Shown piece after piece: positions 1 to 8,173 of a stretch of 64,000 nt of DNA. The position numbers and the translations under genes are program-made. The notes beneath the pieces were generated by a model, which was given only the letters and a program-made list of their open reading frames with translations, ran no database searches and was not told the origin of the DNA. Each line of letters starts with the position of its first letter. Positions within the stretch are counted from its first letter, which is position 1. Origin of the DNA: Niallia nealsonii (GTDB lineage: Bacteria; Bacillota; Bacilli; Bacillales; Cytobacillaceae); the NCBI RefSeq assembly GCF_002835805.1, contig NZ_PISE01000029.1, positions 1 to 64,000 on the forward strand. Direction: 5' to 3'.

Positions 1-50
1 TAGAAAAAAGCTGCGGTTTTTGTTTTTCCGAGAAATTCAGGAAAGAAGCT

Positions 51-79
51 CACCGAATAACGAGTATTTACATAAGATG
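51..79 (+). promoter_or_regulatory. Possible SigK promoter for dpaAB
   Basis: CACC at 51-54 and CATAAGATG at 71-79 are 16 bases apart and resemble the SigK pattern (AC at -35, CATAnnnTA at -10). The B. subtilis spoVF operon is read in the mother cell by SigK. The match is partial, so this is inferred from motif and gene identity together. Confidence 0.4.
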
Positions 80-137
80 TTGAAGTAATATGATTCATTG
101 CAAGGAGGATTTTTATAAAAAAGAAGGTGAAATATTC

Positions 138-1037
138 ATGCTGACAGGGATGAAAATCGCTGTTATCGGCGGTGATGCGAGACAGCTCGAAATCGTCAGG
201 AAACTAACAGAGCAAAATGCATTGCTTTCTTTAATAGGCTTTGAACAGCTAGATCACGCTTTTACAGGAGCTGCTAAAGAAAAAGTTGATGGAGTCGATT
301 TTTCAAAGATTGATGCTATTATTATACCTGTAAAAGGAACAACACTTGACGGACAGGTAGACACCATTTTTTCTAATGAGGAAGTACATTTGACGGAAGA
401 ACTACTAAAAAAGACACCTCCTCATTGCGTTGTTTATTCAGGAATTTCCAATGCTTATTTGAATAGTATTACCAAAAATGCAAACAGATCTTTAGTACAG
501 TTGTTTCAAAGAGATGATGTTGCCATATTAAATTCGATTCCAACAGTGGAAGGAACAATAATGATGGCAATTCAGCATACAGACACAACCATTCATGGTT
601 CTAACATCATTGTATTAGGGTTAGGACGTGTAGGCATGAGTGTTGCACGTACATTCCATGCATTAGGAGCTAAAGTGAAAGTTGCAGCAAACACAAGTGA
701 ACATCTGGCCCGCATTATAGAAATGGGCTTAACACCGGTGCATTTAAATCATCTCAAAGAGGAAGTTGGCGACATTGATATTTGTATAAATACCATTCCT
801 CATTTAGTTGTTACTTCTACTGTAATTGAAAAAATGCCCTTGCATACATTAATTATCGACCTTGCTTCCAAACCGGGAGGAACGGATTTTCAATATGCAG
901 AAAAAAGAGGAATTAAAGCTTTATTAGCACCTAGCTTGCCTGGAATTGTTGCACCGAAAACTGCTGGAAATATTTTGGCAGATGTGCTGTCACAGCTATT
1001 ACACGAGGAGCTGCAAAAGGGAAAGGAGCAGTCATAA
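138..1037 (+). CDS. dpaA: Dipicolinate synthase subunit A
   Basis: DpaA (SpoVFA) with DpaB converts the DapA product into dipicolinic acid in the mother cell, for loading into the forespore. The protein is 299 residues and starts MLTGMKIAVIGGDARQLE, as in the B. subtilis protein. A central Rossmann motif (VLGLGRVGMSVART) marks the NAD(P)-binding dehydrogenase-like fold. An in-frame ATG at 90 would add 16 residues, but the ATG at 138 has its own GAAGGTGA site and matches the family start. Its stop overlaps the dpaB start by one base, so translation is coupled. Confidence 0.95.
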   Translation: MLTGMKIAVIGGDARQLEIVRKLTEQNALLSLIGFEQLDHAFTGAAKEKVDGVDFSKIDAIIIPVKGTTLDGQVDTIFSNEEVHLTEELLKKTPPHCVVYSGISNAYLNSITKNANRSLVQLFQRDDVAILNSIPTVEGTIMMAIQHTDTTIHGSNIIVLGLGRVGMSVARTFHALGAKVKVAANTSEHLARIIEMGLTPVHLNHLKEEVGDIDICINTIPHLVVTSTVIEKMPLHTLIIDLASKPGGTDFQYAEKRGIKALLAPSLPGIVAPKTAGNILADVLSQLLHEELQKGKEQS

Positions 1038-1630
1038 TGAGCTTAAAAGATAAAAGAATTGGATTTGGCATTTCCGCATCACATTGTACGTATGCAGAAG
1101 TATATCCACAAATAGAGAAATTAGTAAACCTTGGTGCAGATGTTGTTCCAGTTGTTACAGGAAATGTAAAGAGTACGAATACTCGCTTTGGTAAAGGATT
1201 TGAATGGATTGGAAAAATAGAGGAATTAACTGGTAATCAAACCATTGATAGTATTGTCGATGCAGAGCCACTAGGACCAAAAATTCCTCTAGATTGCATG
1301 GTTATTGCCCCGCTTACGGGAAATAGCATGAGCAAATTTGCCAATGCAATGACAGACAATGCTGTTTTAATGGCAGCAAAAGCTACATTGCGCAATCAAA
1401 AGCCGGTAGTATTAGGCATTTCTACAAATGATGCTCTTGGTTTAAATGGAGTTAATTTAATGCGGCTAATGTCAACAAAAAATATTTATTTTATTCCATT
1501 TGGTCAAGATGATCCGGTGAAAAAACCTAATTCTATGGTAGCTAGAATGGCGGCGCTTCCTGAAACGATTGAAGCAGCAATTGAAGGCCAACAAATTCAG
1601 CCCGTTATTATTGAAAAATATTTAGATTAA
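1037..1630 (+). CDS. dpaB: Dipicolinate synthase subunit B
   Basis: This is the flavoprotein-like partner of DpaA (SpoVFB), 197 residues, of the usual length. The N-terminal GFGISASHCTYAEVYPQ and the internal APLTGNSMSKFANAMTDNAV stretch are typical of the family, which has a flavoprotein (UbiX/Dfp-like) fold. ATG sits on the TAATG overlap with dpaA and is preceded by AAAGGAG. The two genes form a bicistronic operon. No clear terminator follows; about 220 bases separate it from asd. Confidence 0.95.
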   Translation: MSLKDKRIGFGISASHCTYAEVYPQIEKLVNLGADVVPVVTGNVKSTNTRFGKGFEWIGKIEELTGNQTIDSIVDAEPLGPKIPLDCMVIAPLTGNSMSKFANAMTDNAVLMAAKATLRNQKPVVLGISTNDALGLNGVNLMRLMSTKNIYFIPFGQDDPVKKPNSMVARMAALPETIEAAIEGQQIQPVIIEKYLD

Positions 1631-1781
1631 ATGCTGGATTTTATTCCTTTATTTTGAAGAAAAAGATGTTTATACATCAAAAAGTTTAGAGGTTATTACG
1701 CTTCTGATCATCTTTTTGAAAGAATCAGAAAAAAGATTCTGTTCATATGTGCGTAATATGTTAAAATAAAGAATATTCATT

Positions 1782-1804
1782 GATGGCGGCGAGCTTGTCG
1801 CCGT
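1782..1804 (+). other. Stem-loop ahead of asd
   Basis: ATGGCGGCGA and TCGCCGTCAT pair over 10 bp (one G-U) around a GCTTG loop. There is no T-tract after it, so it is a poor terminator. It lies about 50 bases before the asd start and could stabilise or regulate the asd leader. Function is not shown. Confidence 0.45.
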
Positions 1805-1854
1805 CATTATTGTATACTATAGAGAAATTTTCACCTTGGAAGGGGAGCCTTTAA

Positions 1855-2904
1855 ATGGAGCAAAAAAAAGGATTTAACGTCGCAGTAGTTGGAGCAACTG
1901 GAGCAGTAGGGCAACAGATGATTAAAACACTTGAATCAAGAGATTTTCCGATTTCAACATTAACTCTTTTGTCTTCTAAACGTTCAGCTGGGACAAAGGT
2001 TACTTATAAAGGGCAAGAAGTGACAGTGCAAGAAGCTACACCGGAAAGCTTTAAAGGAATTGATATTGCTTTATTCAGCGCAGGTGGAGGGGTTTCAAAA
2101 GAATTAGCTCCACATGCTGTGGAACATGGAGCAATTGTTGTAGACAATACAAGTGCCTTCCGTATGGATGAGAATGTGCCGTTAGTAGTACCAGAAGTAA
2201 ATCAAGAAGATTTGTTCAAACATAATGGAATTATTGCAAACCCGAACTGTTCTACTATTCAAATGGTAGTAGCGCTAGAGCCGCTAAAAGCAAAATACGG
2301 TTTGTCAAAAGTGTTAGTTTCTACTTACCAAGCAGTTTCTGGTTCTGGTGCGGCGGCGGTTGAAGAGTTAAACAGCCAAACAAAAGCAATCATTAATAAT
2401 GAAAGCTTCGAGCCCAAAATCCTTCCAGTTAAAAGTGATAAAAAACATTATCAAATTGCATTTAACGCAGTTCCGCAAATTGATGTGTTTACAGAAAATG
2501 GATTCACTTATGAAGAAATGAAAATGATCAATGAAACAAAAAAAATTATGCATGACGATACATTAAAAGTGGCAGCAACATGTGTGCGCATACCGGTGGC
2601 AACAGGTCATTCAGAGTCAGTTTATTTCGAATTAAATGACAATAATGTAACTGTTGCTGATATAAAAGAAATTTTAAAATCAGCTCCTGGTGTTGTATTG
2701 CAAGATGATCCAGAAAATCAAATTTATCCAATGCCAGCTAATTGTGTTGGATTAAATGATACATTTGTAGGTCGTATCAGAAAAGATTTAGATGTAGAAA
2801 ATGGCTTCCATATGTGGGTTGTTTCGGATAATTTATTAAAGGGTGCTGCATGGAACTCTGTTCAAATTGCTGAAAGCCTAGTGGAATTAGGAATCGTAAA
2901 ATAA
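1855..2904 (+). CDS. asd: Aspartate-semialdehyde dehydrogenase
   Basis: Asd reduces aspartyl phosphate to aspartate semialdehyde with NADPH, the branch point to lysine, DAP, methionine, threonine and dipicolinate. The 349-residue protein has the N-terminal NADP motif [12 protein letters not shown] and the active-site cysteine in [20 protein letters not shown] gives a strong ribosome site. It sits between dpaAB and dapG as in B. subtilis, so its product feeds both dipicolinate and cell wall DAP. Confidence 0.97.
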   Translation: MEQKKGFNVAVVGATGAVGQQMIKTLESRDFPISTLTLLSSKRSAGTKVTYKGQEVTVQEATPESFKGIDIALFSAGGGVSKELAPHAVEHGAIVVDNTSAFRMDENVPLVVPEVNQEDLFKHNGIIANPNCSTIQMVVALEPLKAKYGLSKVLVSTYQAVSGSGAAAVEELNSQTKAIINNESFEPKILPVKSDKKHYQIAFNAVPQIDVFTENGFTYEEMKMINETKKIMHDDTLKVAATCVRIPVATGHSESVYFELNDNNVTVADIKEILKSAPGVVLQDDPENQIYPMPANCVGLNDTFVGRIRKDLDVENGFHMWVVSDNLLKGAAWNSVQIAESLVELGIVK

Positions 2905-2979
2905 ATTTAAAAAAATTATGGACAGTAGCAACAAAGTAGTGCTCTCTGCTTAACATATAAATAGATAAAGATGCATTTC

Positions 2980-3008
2980 TGTACAATTTCAGAAAACAGT
3001 CTATACTA
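2980..3008 (+). promoter_or_regulatory. Possible SigA promoter for dapG
   Basis: TGTACA (2980-2985) and TATACT (3003-3008) are 17 bases apart. The -10 is good and the -35 matches at four of six positions. It would give dapG a leader of about 140 bases containing the paired structure described separately. Confidence 0.4.
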
Positions 3009-3026
3009 TGTATGTTGAAAGAAATA

Positions 3027-3135
3027 GAGGGTCTTTAAAACAGCATTGAATAATTGTGCTTCATTTTTTTAAAGTGGAAAATGAAGTGCAAACTGTTCTA
3101 GAGTAGAGAACCCTCAAAAATAGCACTTTTTTTAA
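3027..3135 (+). promoter_or_regulatory. Structured dapG leader, possible attenuator
   Basis: GAGGGT (3027-3032) can pair with ACCCTC (about 3109-3114), enclosing ACAG/CTGT and a longer stem in which AAAATGAAGTGCA pairs with the upstream GTGC...TTCATTTT. The same AAGTGC can instead pair with GCACTT just downstream, which runs into seven T residues, a terminator shape. The two pairings exclude each other. It lacks the size and conserved core of a lysine riboswitch. Regulation is inferred. Confidence 0.35.
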
Positions 3136-3154
3136 GTGTATTGAGGTGTTTATA

Positions 3155-4381
3155 ATGAAAATAATTGTACAAAAATTCGGCGGAACTTCCGTTAGAGACG
3201 AAGAAGCCCGCAACAAAGCAAAAGAACATATTGAAGATGCATTGCAAGAAGGATATAAAGCAGTGGTTGTTGTATCTGCAATGGGCCGTAAAGGAGAACC
3301 ATATGCAACAGATACCCTATTGTCTTTAATTGGCGGTGCAGAAAATAGATTAAGCAAACGGGAAAACGATTTGCTTTTATCGTGCGGCGAAATCATCTCA
3401 AGTGTTGTTTTTACCGAAATGTTAGTGGAAAACGATATTAAAGCGACTGCCTTAACAGGAGCACAAGCTGGATTTGTAACGAATGATGATTTTAATCAAG
3501 CTCGAATTATCGAGATGGATGTCGCACGTTTAAAGAAAGAGCTGGAAACAATGGATGTTGTTGTTGTGGCAGGATTCCAAGGAGCTTCTGCAAATGGCGA
3601 TACAACTACATTAGGAAGAGGCGGAAGTGATACTTCGGCAGCGGCATTAGGTGCAGCTTTAAATGCAGAAGTAATTGATATATTTACAGATGTTGAGGGA
3701 ATTATGACAGCAGATCCCCGTATTGCAGAAAATGCGAGACCTTTATCTGTTGTTACCTATACAGAAGTTTGTAATATGGCGTATCAAGGCGCAAAAGTTA
3801 TCCATCCTAGAGCGGTTGAAATTGCTATGCAAGCAAAAGTTCCCATACGAATTCGTTCCACATACTCTAAAGGGCTTGGTACGCTAGTAACAACTATTAG
3901 CCCTGAAAATATGGGCAGTGATATAAAAGAAAGACCTGTAACAGGCATTGCTCATGTAGCCCCTGTTACACAATTGAAGGTATTTGCTAAAAAGGACCAA
4001 TATGATTTGCAGGCACAAGTGTTTAAAGCAATGGCGAATGAGGAAATCAGCGTTGATTTTATCAATATATCACCTAATGGTGTTGTTTATACAGTAAGTG
4101 CTGAAATGACAGCCAAGGCAATTTCTGTTTTAGAGCAAATGGGCTATGAACCTGTTGTAGAAAAAGATTGTGCTAAAGTATCTGTTGTTGGTGCAGGTAT
4201 GGCTGGTGTTCCTGGAATAACTTTTAAAATTGTGACGGCATTATCCAAAGAAGGCATTCGCATCTTACAATCTGCTGATAGTCATACGACGATTTGGGTG
4301 CTTGTAAAGCAAGAAGACTTAAAAAAAGCCGTAAATGTATTGCATAATGCATTTGAATTAGAAAAAGAAGTGTTACATTAA
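3155..4381 (+). CDS. dapG: Aspartokinase I, diaminopimelate-type
   Basis: DapG phosphorylates aspartate, the first step of the aspartate pathway. The 408-residue protein begins MKIIVQKFGGTSVRDEEARN, with the kinase KFGGTS signature. The C-terminal quarter holds the paired ACT regulatory domains (from about LKVFAKKDQYDLQAQVF onward), which bind the feedback effector. Gene order asd-dapG-dapA marks it as the DAP-sensitive isozyme. A GTG nine bases upstream is in frame, but TTGAGGTG is correctly spaced for the ATG at 3155. Confidence 0.95.
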   Translation: MKIIVQKFGGTSVRDEEARNKAKEHIEDALQEGYKAVVVVSAMGRKGEPYATDTLLSLIGGAENRLSKRENDLLLSCGEIISSVVFTEMLVENDIKATALTGAQAGFVTNDDFNQARIIEMDVARLKKELETMDVVVVAGFQGASANGDTTTLGRGGSDTSAAALGAALNAEVIDIFTDVEGIMTADPRIAENARPLSVVTYTEVCNMAYQGAKVIHPRAVEIAMQAKVPIRIRSTYSKGLGTLVTTISPENMGSDIKERPVTGIAHVAPVTQLKVFAKKDQYDLQAQVFKAMANEEISVDFINISPNGVVYTVSAEMTAKAISVLEQMGYEPVVEKDCAKVSVVGAGMAGVPGITFKIVTALSKEGIRILQSADSHTTIWVLVKQEDLKKAVNVLHNAFELEKEVLH

Positions 4382-4419
4382 AACACAACAAGATTGAAAA
4401 TGAGAATAGGAGTGGAACG

Positions 4420-5286
4420 ATGGGTTTATTTGGTAGGGTAGCAACGGCCATGATTACACCATTTGATGCAAAGGGACATATTGATTTTCCAAAAACAACA
4501 CAGTTAATTAACTATTTACTTGAGAATGGAACAAATTCGTTAGTAGTAGCAGGTACGACTGGAGAATCGCCAACATTATCAAAGCAAGAGAAAGTTGCTT
4601 TGTTTAAACATGTGGTAGATGTAGTGGAAAAGAGAGTTCCAGTAATTGCAGGAACAGGTAGTTATAACACATATGATTCCATCGAATTAACAAAACAAGC
4701 AGAAGCGGCAGGAGTAGACTCTGTTATGGTAGTAGGTCCATACTATAACAAACCAAATCAAGAAGGGATTTATCAGCATATTAAAGCGGTAGCTGAAAAT
4801 ACATCGCTTCCGGTAATGGTTTATAATATTCCTGGGCGATCTGTAGTAAATATTGAACCAGAAACGATTATTCGTTTAGCTAATGATATTGATAATATTG
4901 TTGCTGTCAAAGAAGCGAGCGGCAATTTAACAGCAATGACAAAAATTATTGCAGGGACAAAAGATAATTTCGCTGTATATAGTGGGGATGATAGCTTAAC
5001 ATTGCCAATCCTTTCTGTTGGCGGAAGTGGCATAATATCGGTAGCATCTCATGTAATTGGAAATGAGATGCAGGAAATGGTCACATCATTTCTAGAAGGG
5101 AATGTAGAGAAAGCGGCAAAGATTCATCAGCAATTATTGCCTATTATGTCTGCAATGTTTATGGCACCAAACCCTGTGCCAGTAAAAACAGCTCTTCAGA
5201 TAAAAGGATTGGATGTTGGTTCCGTAAGATTGCCATTAGTGCCGTTAACAGAGGAAGAACGCACTAAACTTATTTCCTATATTTGA
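4420..5286 (+). CDS. dapA: 4-hydroxy-tetrahydrodipicolinate synthase
   Basis: DapA condenses pyruvate with aspartate semialdehyde, committing carbon to DAP, lysine and, through DpaAB, dipicolinate. The 288-residue TIM-barrel protein shows the GTTGESPTLS motif, the active-site tyrosine in YYNKPNQEG and VYNIPGRS, and the Schiff-base lysine in VAVKEASGN. Length is usual. It follows dapG after 38 bases with AGGAGTGG as ribosome site, so the two are cotranscribed. Confidence 0.97.
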   Translation: MGLFGRVATAMITPFDAKGHIDFPKTTQLINYLLENGTNSLVVAGTTGESPTLSKQEKVALFKHVVDVVEKRVPVIAGTGSYNTYDSIELTKQAEAAGVDSVMVVGPYYNKPNQEGIYQHIKAVAENTSLPVMVYNIPGRSVVNIEPETIIRLANDIDNIVAVKEASGNLTAMTKIIAGTKDNFAVYSGDDSLTLPILSVGGSGIISVASHVIGNEMQEMVTSFLEGNVEKAAKIHQQLLPIMSAMFMAPNPVPVKTALQIKGLDVGSVRLPLVPLTEEERTKLISYI

Positions 5287-5390
5287 TTATATGCTTTTTA
5301 ATTTTTGAGCTGTTTGGTAATTGGATAAGGTTTTTATTTAGGAATTTGAATAAAATCTCTAAAAAACTAAGTACAGAGTTTTTGCAAAAA

Positions 5391-5477
5391 AAAAGGATCA
5401 GATCTCACAAATATATCTATGGTTATTTAAGAACTGTTGATAGATATAATGTGGAAACTGATCCTTTTATTTTTTAT
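5391..5477. terminator. Long hairpin between dapA and the convergent fusion gene
   Basis: AAAAGGATCAG (5391-5401) pairs with CTGATCCTTTT (5458-5468). The arms continue inward through CACA/TGTG and ATATCTAT/ATAGATAT around a loop of about 20 bases. T-rich sequence follows the right arm and an A-run precedes the left arm, so it can end transcripts from both sides. Confidence 0.7.
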
Positions 5478-5527
5478 TCCCCTCCTCAAGGAACAAAAGG
5501 GAGAGAGTTGGGGTAGGCAGTATCTAA

Positions 5528-7132
5528 TTAGTTGGCCATGATAGAATCTACTCTGTCACTTCTTAAATAATGGTATAACGCTGTAAAAAGGTCAATCATT
5601 CTACTCATCTCCTCTAATGCAATCTGTCCAATAGTGGCAATTTGAATCCAATTTCTTTCTAACAGATAGCTGCTTTCGTAATGAAGGATATATCCTTGTC
5701 CTTTCATCAAGTCACCCAACATACGTGAGGATAAGTCCTTTTCAATACAAATAGTTAGAATAGGAAAAGCCCCGTTTTGTGAATCGGCTAATATGGAAAA
5801 ACCTTTTTCATTCAGTTTTTTATAGGCAAGAGAATAAAGATCTTTTATATGTATATATTTTTTTCTGAAATCCACAGAAAGTATGGCATCTAATGTGGAA
5901 AGCAGATAGGAAGAATGGGTATAAGGAATGCTTTTTTTCTTAAAGTATTCTCCTAAATCTAGATAAGGTGGTAATTGTAAGCTTGGTTGTATAGGATGAT
6001 TATGAAAAACAAAGGATAAACCAGCAAGCGAACCTAAGGCTTTGCCGCTTACTCCTGAAGCAAGGTATACATTTTTTAACTGTAATGGGAGTGCACCTAT
6101 CGAACTAATGGAATCAACTATTTCCTTTAGTTCATACTTTTCGCAAAAAGAAGAAATCATGTCCATGGAGTTCAAAACACCGGTTGATGTTTCACAATGA
6201 ACGTACCAAATCCATTTGATATCTTTTTCTAAAACTTCTAAAAGATCCTCTTCATAAAACGCTTCTCCCCATTTTTTTCTAAGAGAGCAGTAAGTTAATT
6301 TAAAACGATCTGCACGACTTATTAATCTTTCCCCGAATTCTCCATTGCTTAAGATCAATCCTTTTTCCTCTAACAAACTAAGCTGTGCTGCGATGCAATC
6401 ATTAGCTAAGGTGCCTGTACCAAGCAATACTTGTACATATGCAGATGAAGTTAAAGAACAAAGCTTATTCTGTACAGATTTCATCAATTCATAAAACTTT
6501 TGATCTCTATGTGGGATAACATCTTGAAGGAGAACTGATTTCACTTCATGATTTACTTCGACTGGACCAGGCAGAAAAGATACTTGACGATGATATAAAT
6601 TTTTTGACTGATTAATAATTTCCTTTGTTATATACATTGGCTGATAAAAAGCCCCTGTTTGTCCCACTAAATGAGCGAATGGAATAAATCCCATGTGCTT
6701 ATAAAGCTTTAACTCCCGTGTCGTTCCACTAATAATAGCCAATGTATAATCATGCTGGATAAAATATTGATAAAGCATTCGCATTAGTCCGATAAAAACT
6801 TTTGTTTTTCGATATTCTTTTCGAATAGATAATAAGCGTATTTCACATATTTTGGAGGAATGAATAGGCAAATAGTTTTCAACGGATCCTAACTTTTTAT
6901 CTAAAGAGAATGGCCGATTATCATGAATTGCAACCATTCCAATGAGTGTTTGATCTTTTAAAGCGATTAAATAGGTATTCTGTTGATGAAAAGAATCAAT
7001 CAATGCCCTTTCTTCCTTTTTTTCATGCTGTGGAATCTCTTCCACAAATGTTTCATAGTTCAACTGATGTATTTGTTCAAACTCATGAGGCAAATTCGCT
7101 AGCTTAAAAAGATATGGTGATTGTTTTTTCAT
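5528..7132 (-). CDS. GNAT acetyltransferase/class V aminotransferase fusion
   Basis: The 534-residue protein joins two domains. Residues about 1-170 are a GNAT-type acyltransferase of the LuxI/FeeM-like kind (ETFVEEIP, IALKDQTLIGMVAIHD, ICEIRLLSIRKEYR, YKHMGFIPF). Residues about 185-520 are a fold-type I class V aminotransferase (FLPGPVEVNHEV, GTGTLANDCIAAQ, HCETSTGVLNS). D340 in VDSISSIGALPL and K364 in VSGKALGS are the expected PLP-ring and Schiff-base residues. AAAGGTGG precedes the ATG. It lies 41 bases after a PlsY-like gene on the same strand and is convergent with dapA. Substrates are unknown. A role in making an acylated amino compound is inference. Confidence 0.8.
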   Translation of the reverse strand: MKKQSPYLFKLANLPHEFEQIHQLNYETFVEEIPQHEKKEERALIDSFHQQNTYLIALKDQTLIGMVAIHDNRPFSLDKKLGSVENYLPIHSSKICEIRLLSIRKEYRKTKVFIGLMRMLYQYFIQHDYTLAIISGTTRELKLYKHMGFIPFAHLVGQTGAFYQPMYITKEIINQSKNLYHRQVSFLPGPVEVNHEVKSVLLQDVIPHRDQKFYELMKSVQNKLCSLTSSAYVQVLLGTGTLANDCIAAQLSLLEEKGLILSNGEFGERLISRADRFKLTYCSLRKKWGEAFYEEDLLEVLEKDIKWIWYVHCETSTGVLNSMDMISSFCEKYELKEIVDSISSIGALPLQLKNVYLASGVSGKALGSLAGLSFVFHNHPIQPSLQLPPYLDLGEYFKKKSIPYTHSSYLLSTLDAILSVDFRKKYIHIKDLYSLAYKKLNEKGFSILADSQNGAFPILTICIEKDLSSRMLGDLMKGQGYILHYESSYLLERNWIQIATIGQIALEEMSRMIDLFTALYHYLRSDRVDSIMAN

Positions 7133-7173
7133 TCAAATCCACCTTTCAAAAACTATAATAAAATAACTAGTAA

Positions 7174-7749
7174 TTAATTAGTGTTCACTTTTTTTGGTAT
7201 AAAATGTCTTAAAGGAATATTATGAGATAAAATGATCATTGCCATAAGGATCATTGCAATAAAAAAGCTGAAAATATTTTCTTTAAGGAATAGAAAGGAA
7301 ACGCAGCACGTTGCCAATGAAAGCAGACCAGGAACAGTGAAACTTCTATAAATAAGATAAAAGAGAAGAAAACTCGCTAAAATGATGACGATAAAAATAG
7401 GCTGTATGACAATTATTCCCCCTATAAAGGCAGAAATCCCTTTGCCTCCTTTCCATTGAAAGAAAATCGGCTTGATATGCCCAGCGCAAGCGAATAATAA
7501 GCCTAATAATAGAATACTAGTTGAGTAGTCCAAAACCCTGCCAAGATAAACTATAAAAGCCCCTTTTAATGCATCCCCAAAAAAGGTGCAAATAAAAGCT
7601 TTTTTTCCATATAGCCTTCCAGCATTTCTTGCACCAGCATTTTTGCTTCCTTCTTTTCGTATATCTTTATTGGCTAAAAACTTGCTTACTACAAATCCAA
7701 AAAGAATATTTCCAGTACAGTAAGCAAGCAAAAAATAGAAAAATAAAAT
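7174..7749 (-). CDS. PlsY-like glycerol-3-phosphate acyltransferase paralogue
   Basis: PlsY enzymes are integral membrane proteins that move an acyl group from acyl phosphate to glycerol 3-phosphate. About 190 residues are seen, with motif 1 as GSKNAGARNAGR, motif 2 as WKGGKGISAF and a motif 3 remnant LSHNIPLRHFI. Hydrophobic segments match the five-helix family. The first TTG (7731) would cut into helix 1 and has no ribosome site in range. GAGGGTGAG lies just before ATT codons at 7752 and 7749, so an ATT start is proposed. It is the first gene of an operon with the GNAT-aminotransferase fusion and is probably not the housekeeping plsY. Confidence 0.75.
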   Translation of the reverse strand: MLFFYFLLAYCTGNILFGFVVSKFLANKDIRKEGSKNAGARNAGRLYGKKAFICTFFGDALKGAFIVYLGRVLDYSTSILLLGLLFACAGHIKPIFFQWKGGKGISAFIGGIIVIQPIFIVIILASFLLFYLIYRSFTVPGLLSLATCCVSFLFLKENIFSFFIAMILMAMIILSHNIPLRHFIPKKVNTN

Positions 7750-8005
7750 AATCTCACCCTCTTAAAAAACGACTAATTATATATTATATGCAATTAGACT
7801 AAAAATAAATGATTTAATAAATGATCCAAACGGAAAAATTGATAGTGAAAATAAAAGGGAAATAGCGTTCAGCCAATAACCTGTAAAGGATCTTACGGCT
7901 GATTGCTGTTGAACTAGTGAGGCTTTTGTGGGCAAGATTCTAGCCAATTAGATTCTTCATTCTCCTTAATAGCCATAAGGAGAGGTATTACTATGTGATA
8001 AAAAT

Positions 8006-8037
8006 GCTAATTTAACTAATAATTTAGTTAAATTAGC
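8006..8037. promoter_or_regulatory. 13-bp perfect inverted repeat upstream of the dicarboxylate symporter
   Basis: GCTAATTTAACTA (8006-8018) and TAGTTAAATTAGC (8025-8037) are exact reverse complements around ATAATT. It has no T-tract and lies about 35 bases before a -35 box. An operator is more likely than a terminator. The cognate regulator is not in the window. Confidence 0.55.
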
Positions 8038-8067
8038 TATCATTGCTAACGAGATTTGTTGATTATT

Positions 8068-8100
8068 TACAATGACATATCTATTTATTCATTGTATTAT
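8068..8100 (+). promoter_or_regulatory. Promoter with overlapping dyad for the dicarboxylate symporter
   Basis: ATGACA (8072-8077) and TATTAT (8095-8100) are 17 bases apart, a fair SigA promoter. The dyad TACAATGA (8068-8075)/TCATTGTA (8089-8096) overlaps both boxes, so a bound repressor would block polymerase. Both features are read directly; regulation is inferred. Confidence 0.5.
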
Positions 8101-8173
8101 GTTAGAAAAGTTAACATTCAGAAAAGAAAGAAAAATTTTTCGTTTATGAATATTTAGAATATGGAGGTAACCA

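Noticed and set aside
2905-3154. Lysine riboswitch ahead of dapG
   Set aside because: The leader is too short and lacks the conserved five-stem core; only a generic two-state fold is visible.
5283-5516. 77-codon plus-strand frame after dapA
   Set aside because: It overlaps the dapA stop, has no ribosome site and runs through the long terminator hairpin.
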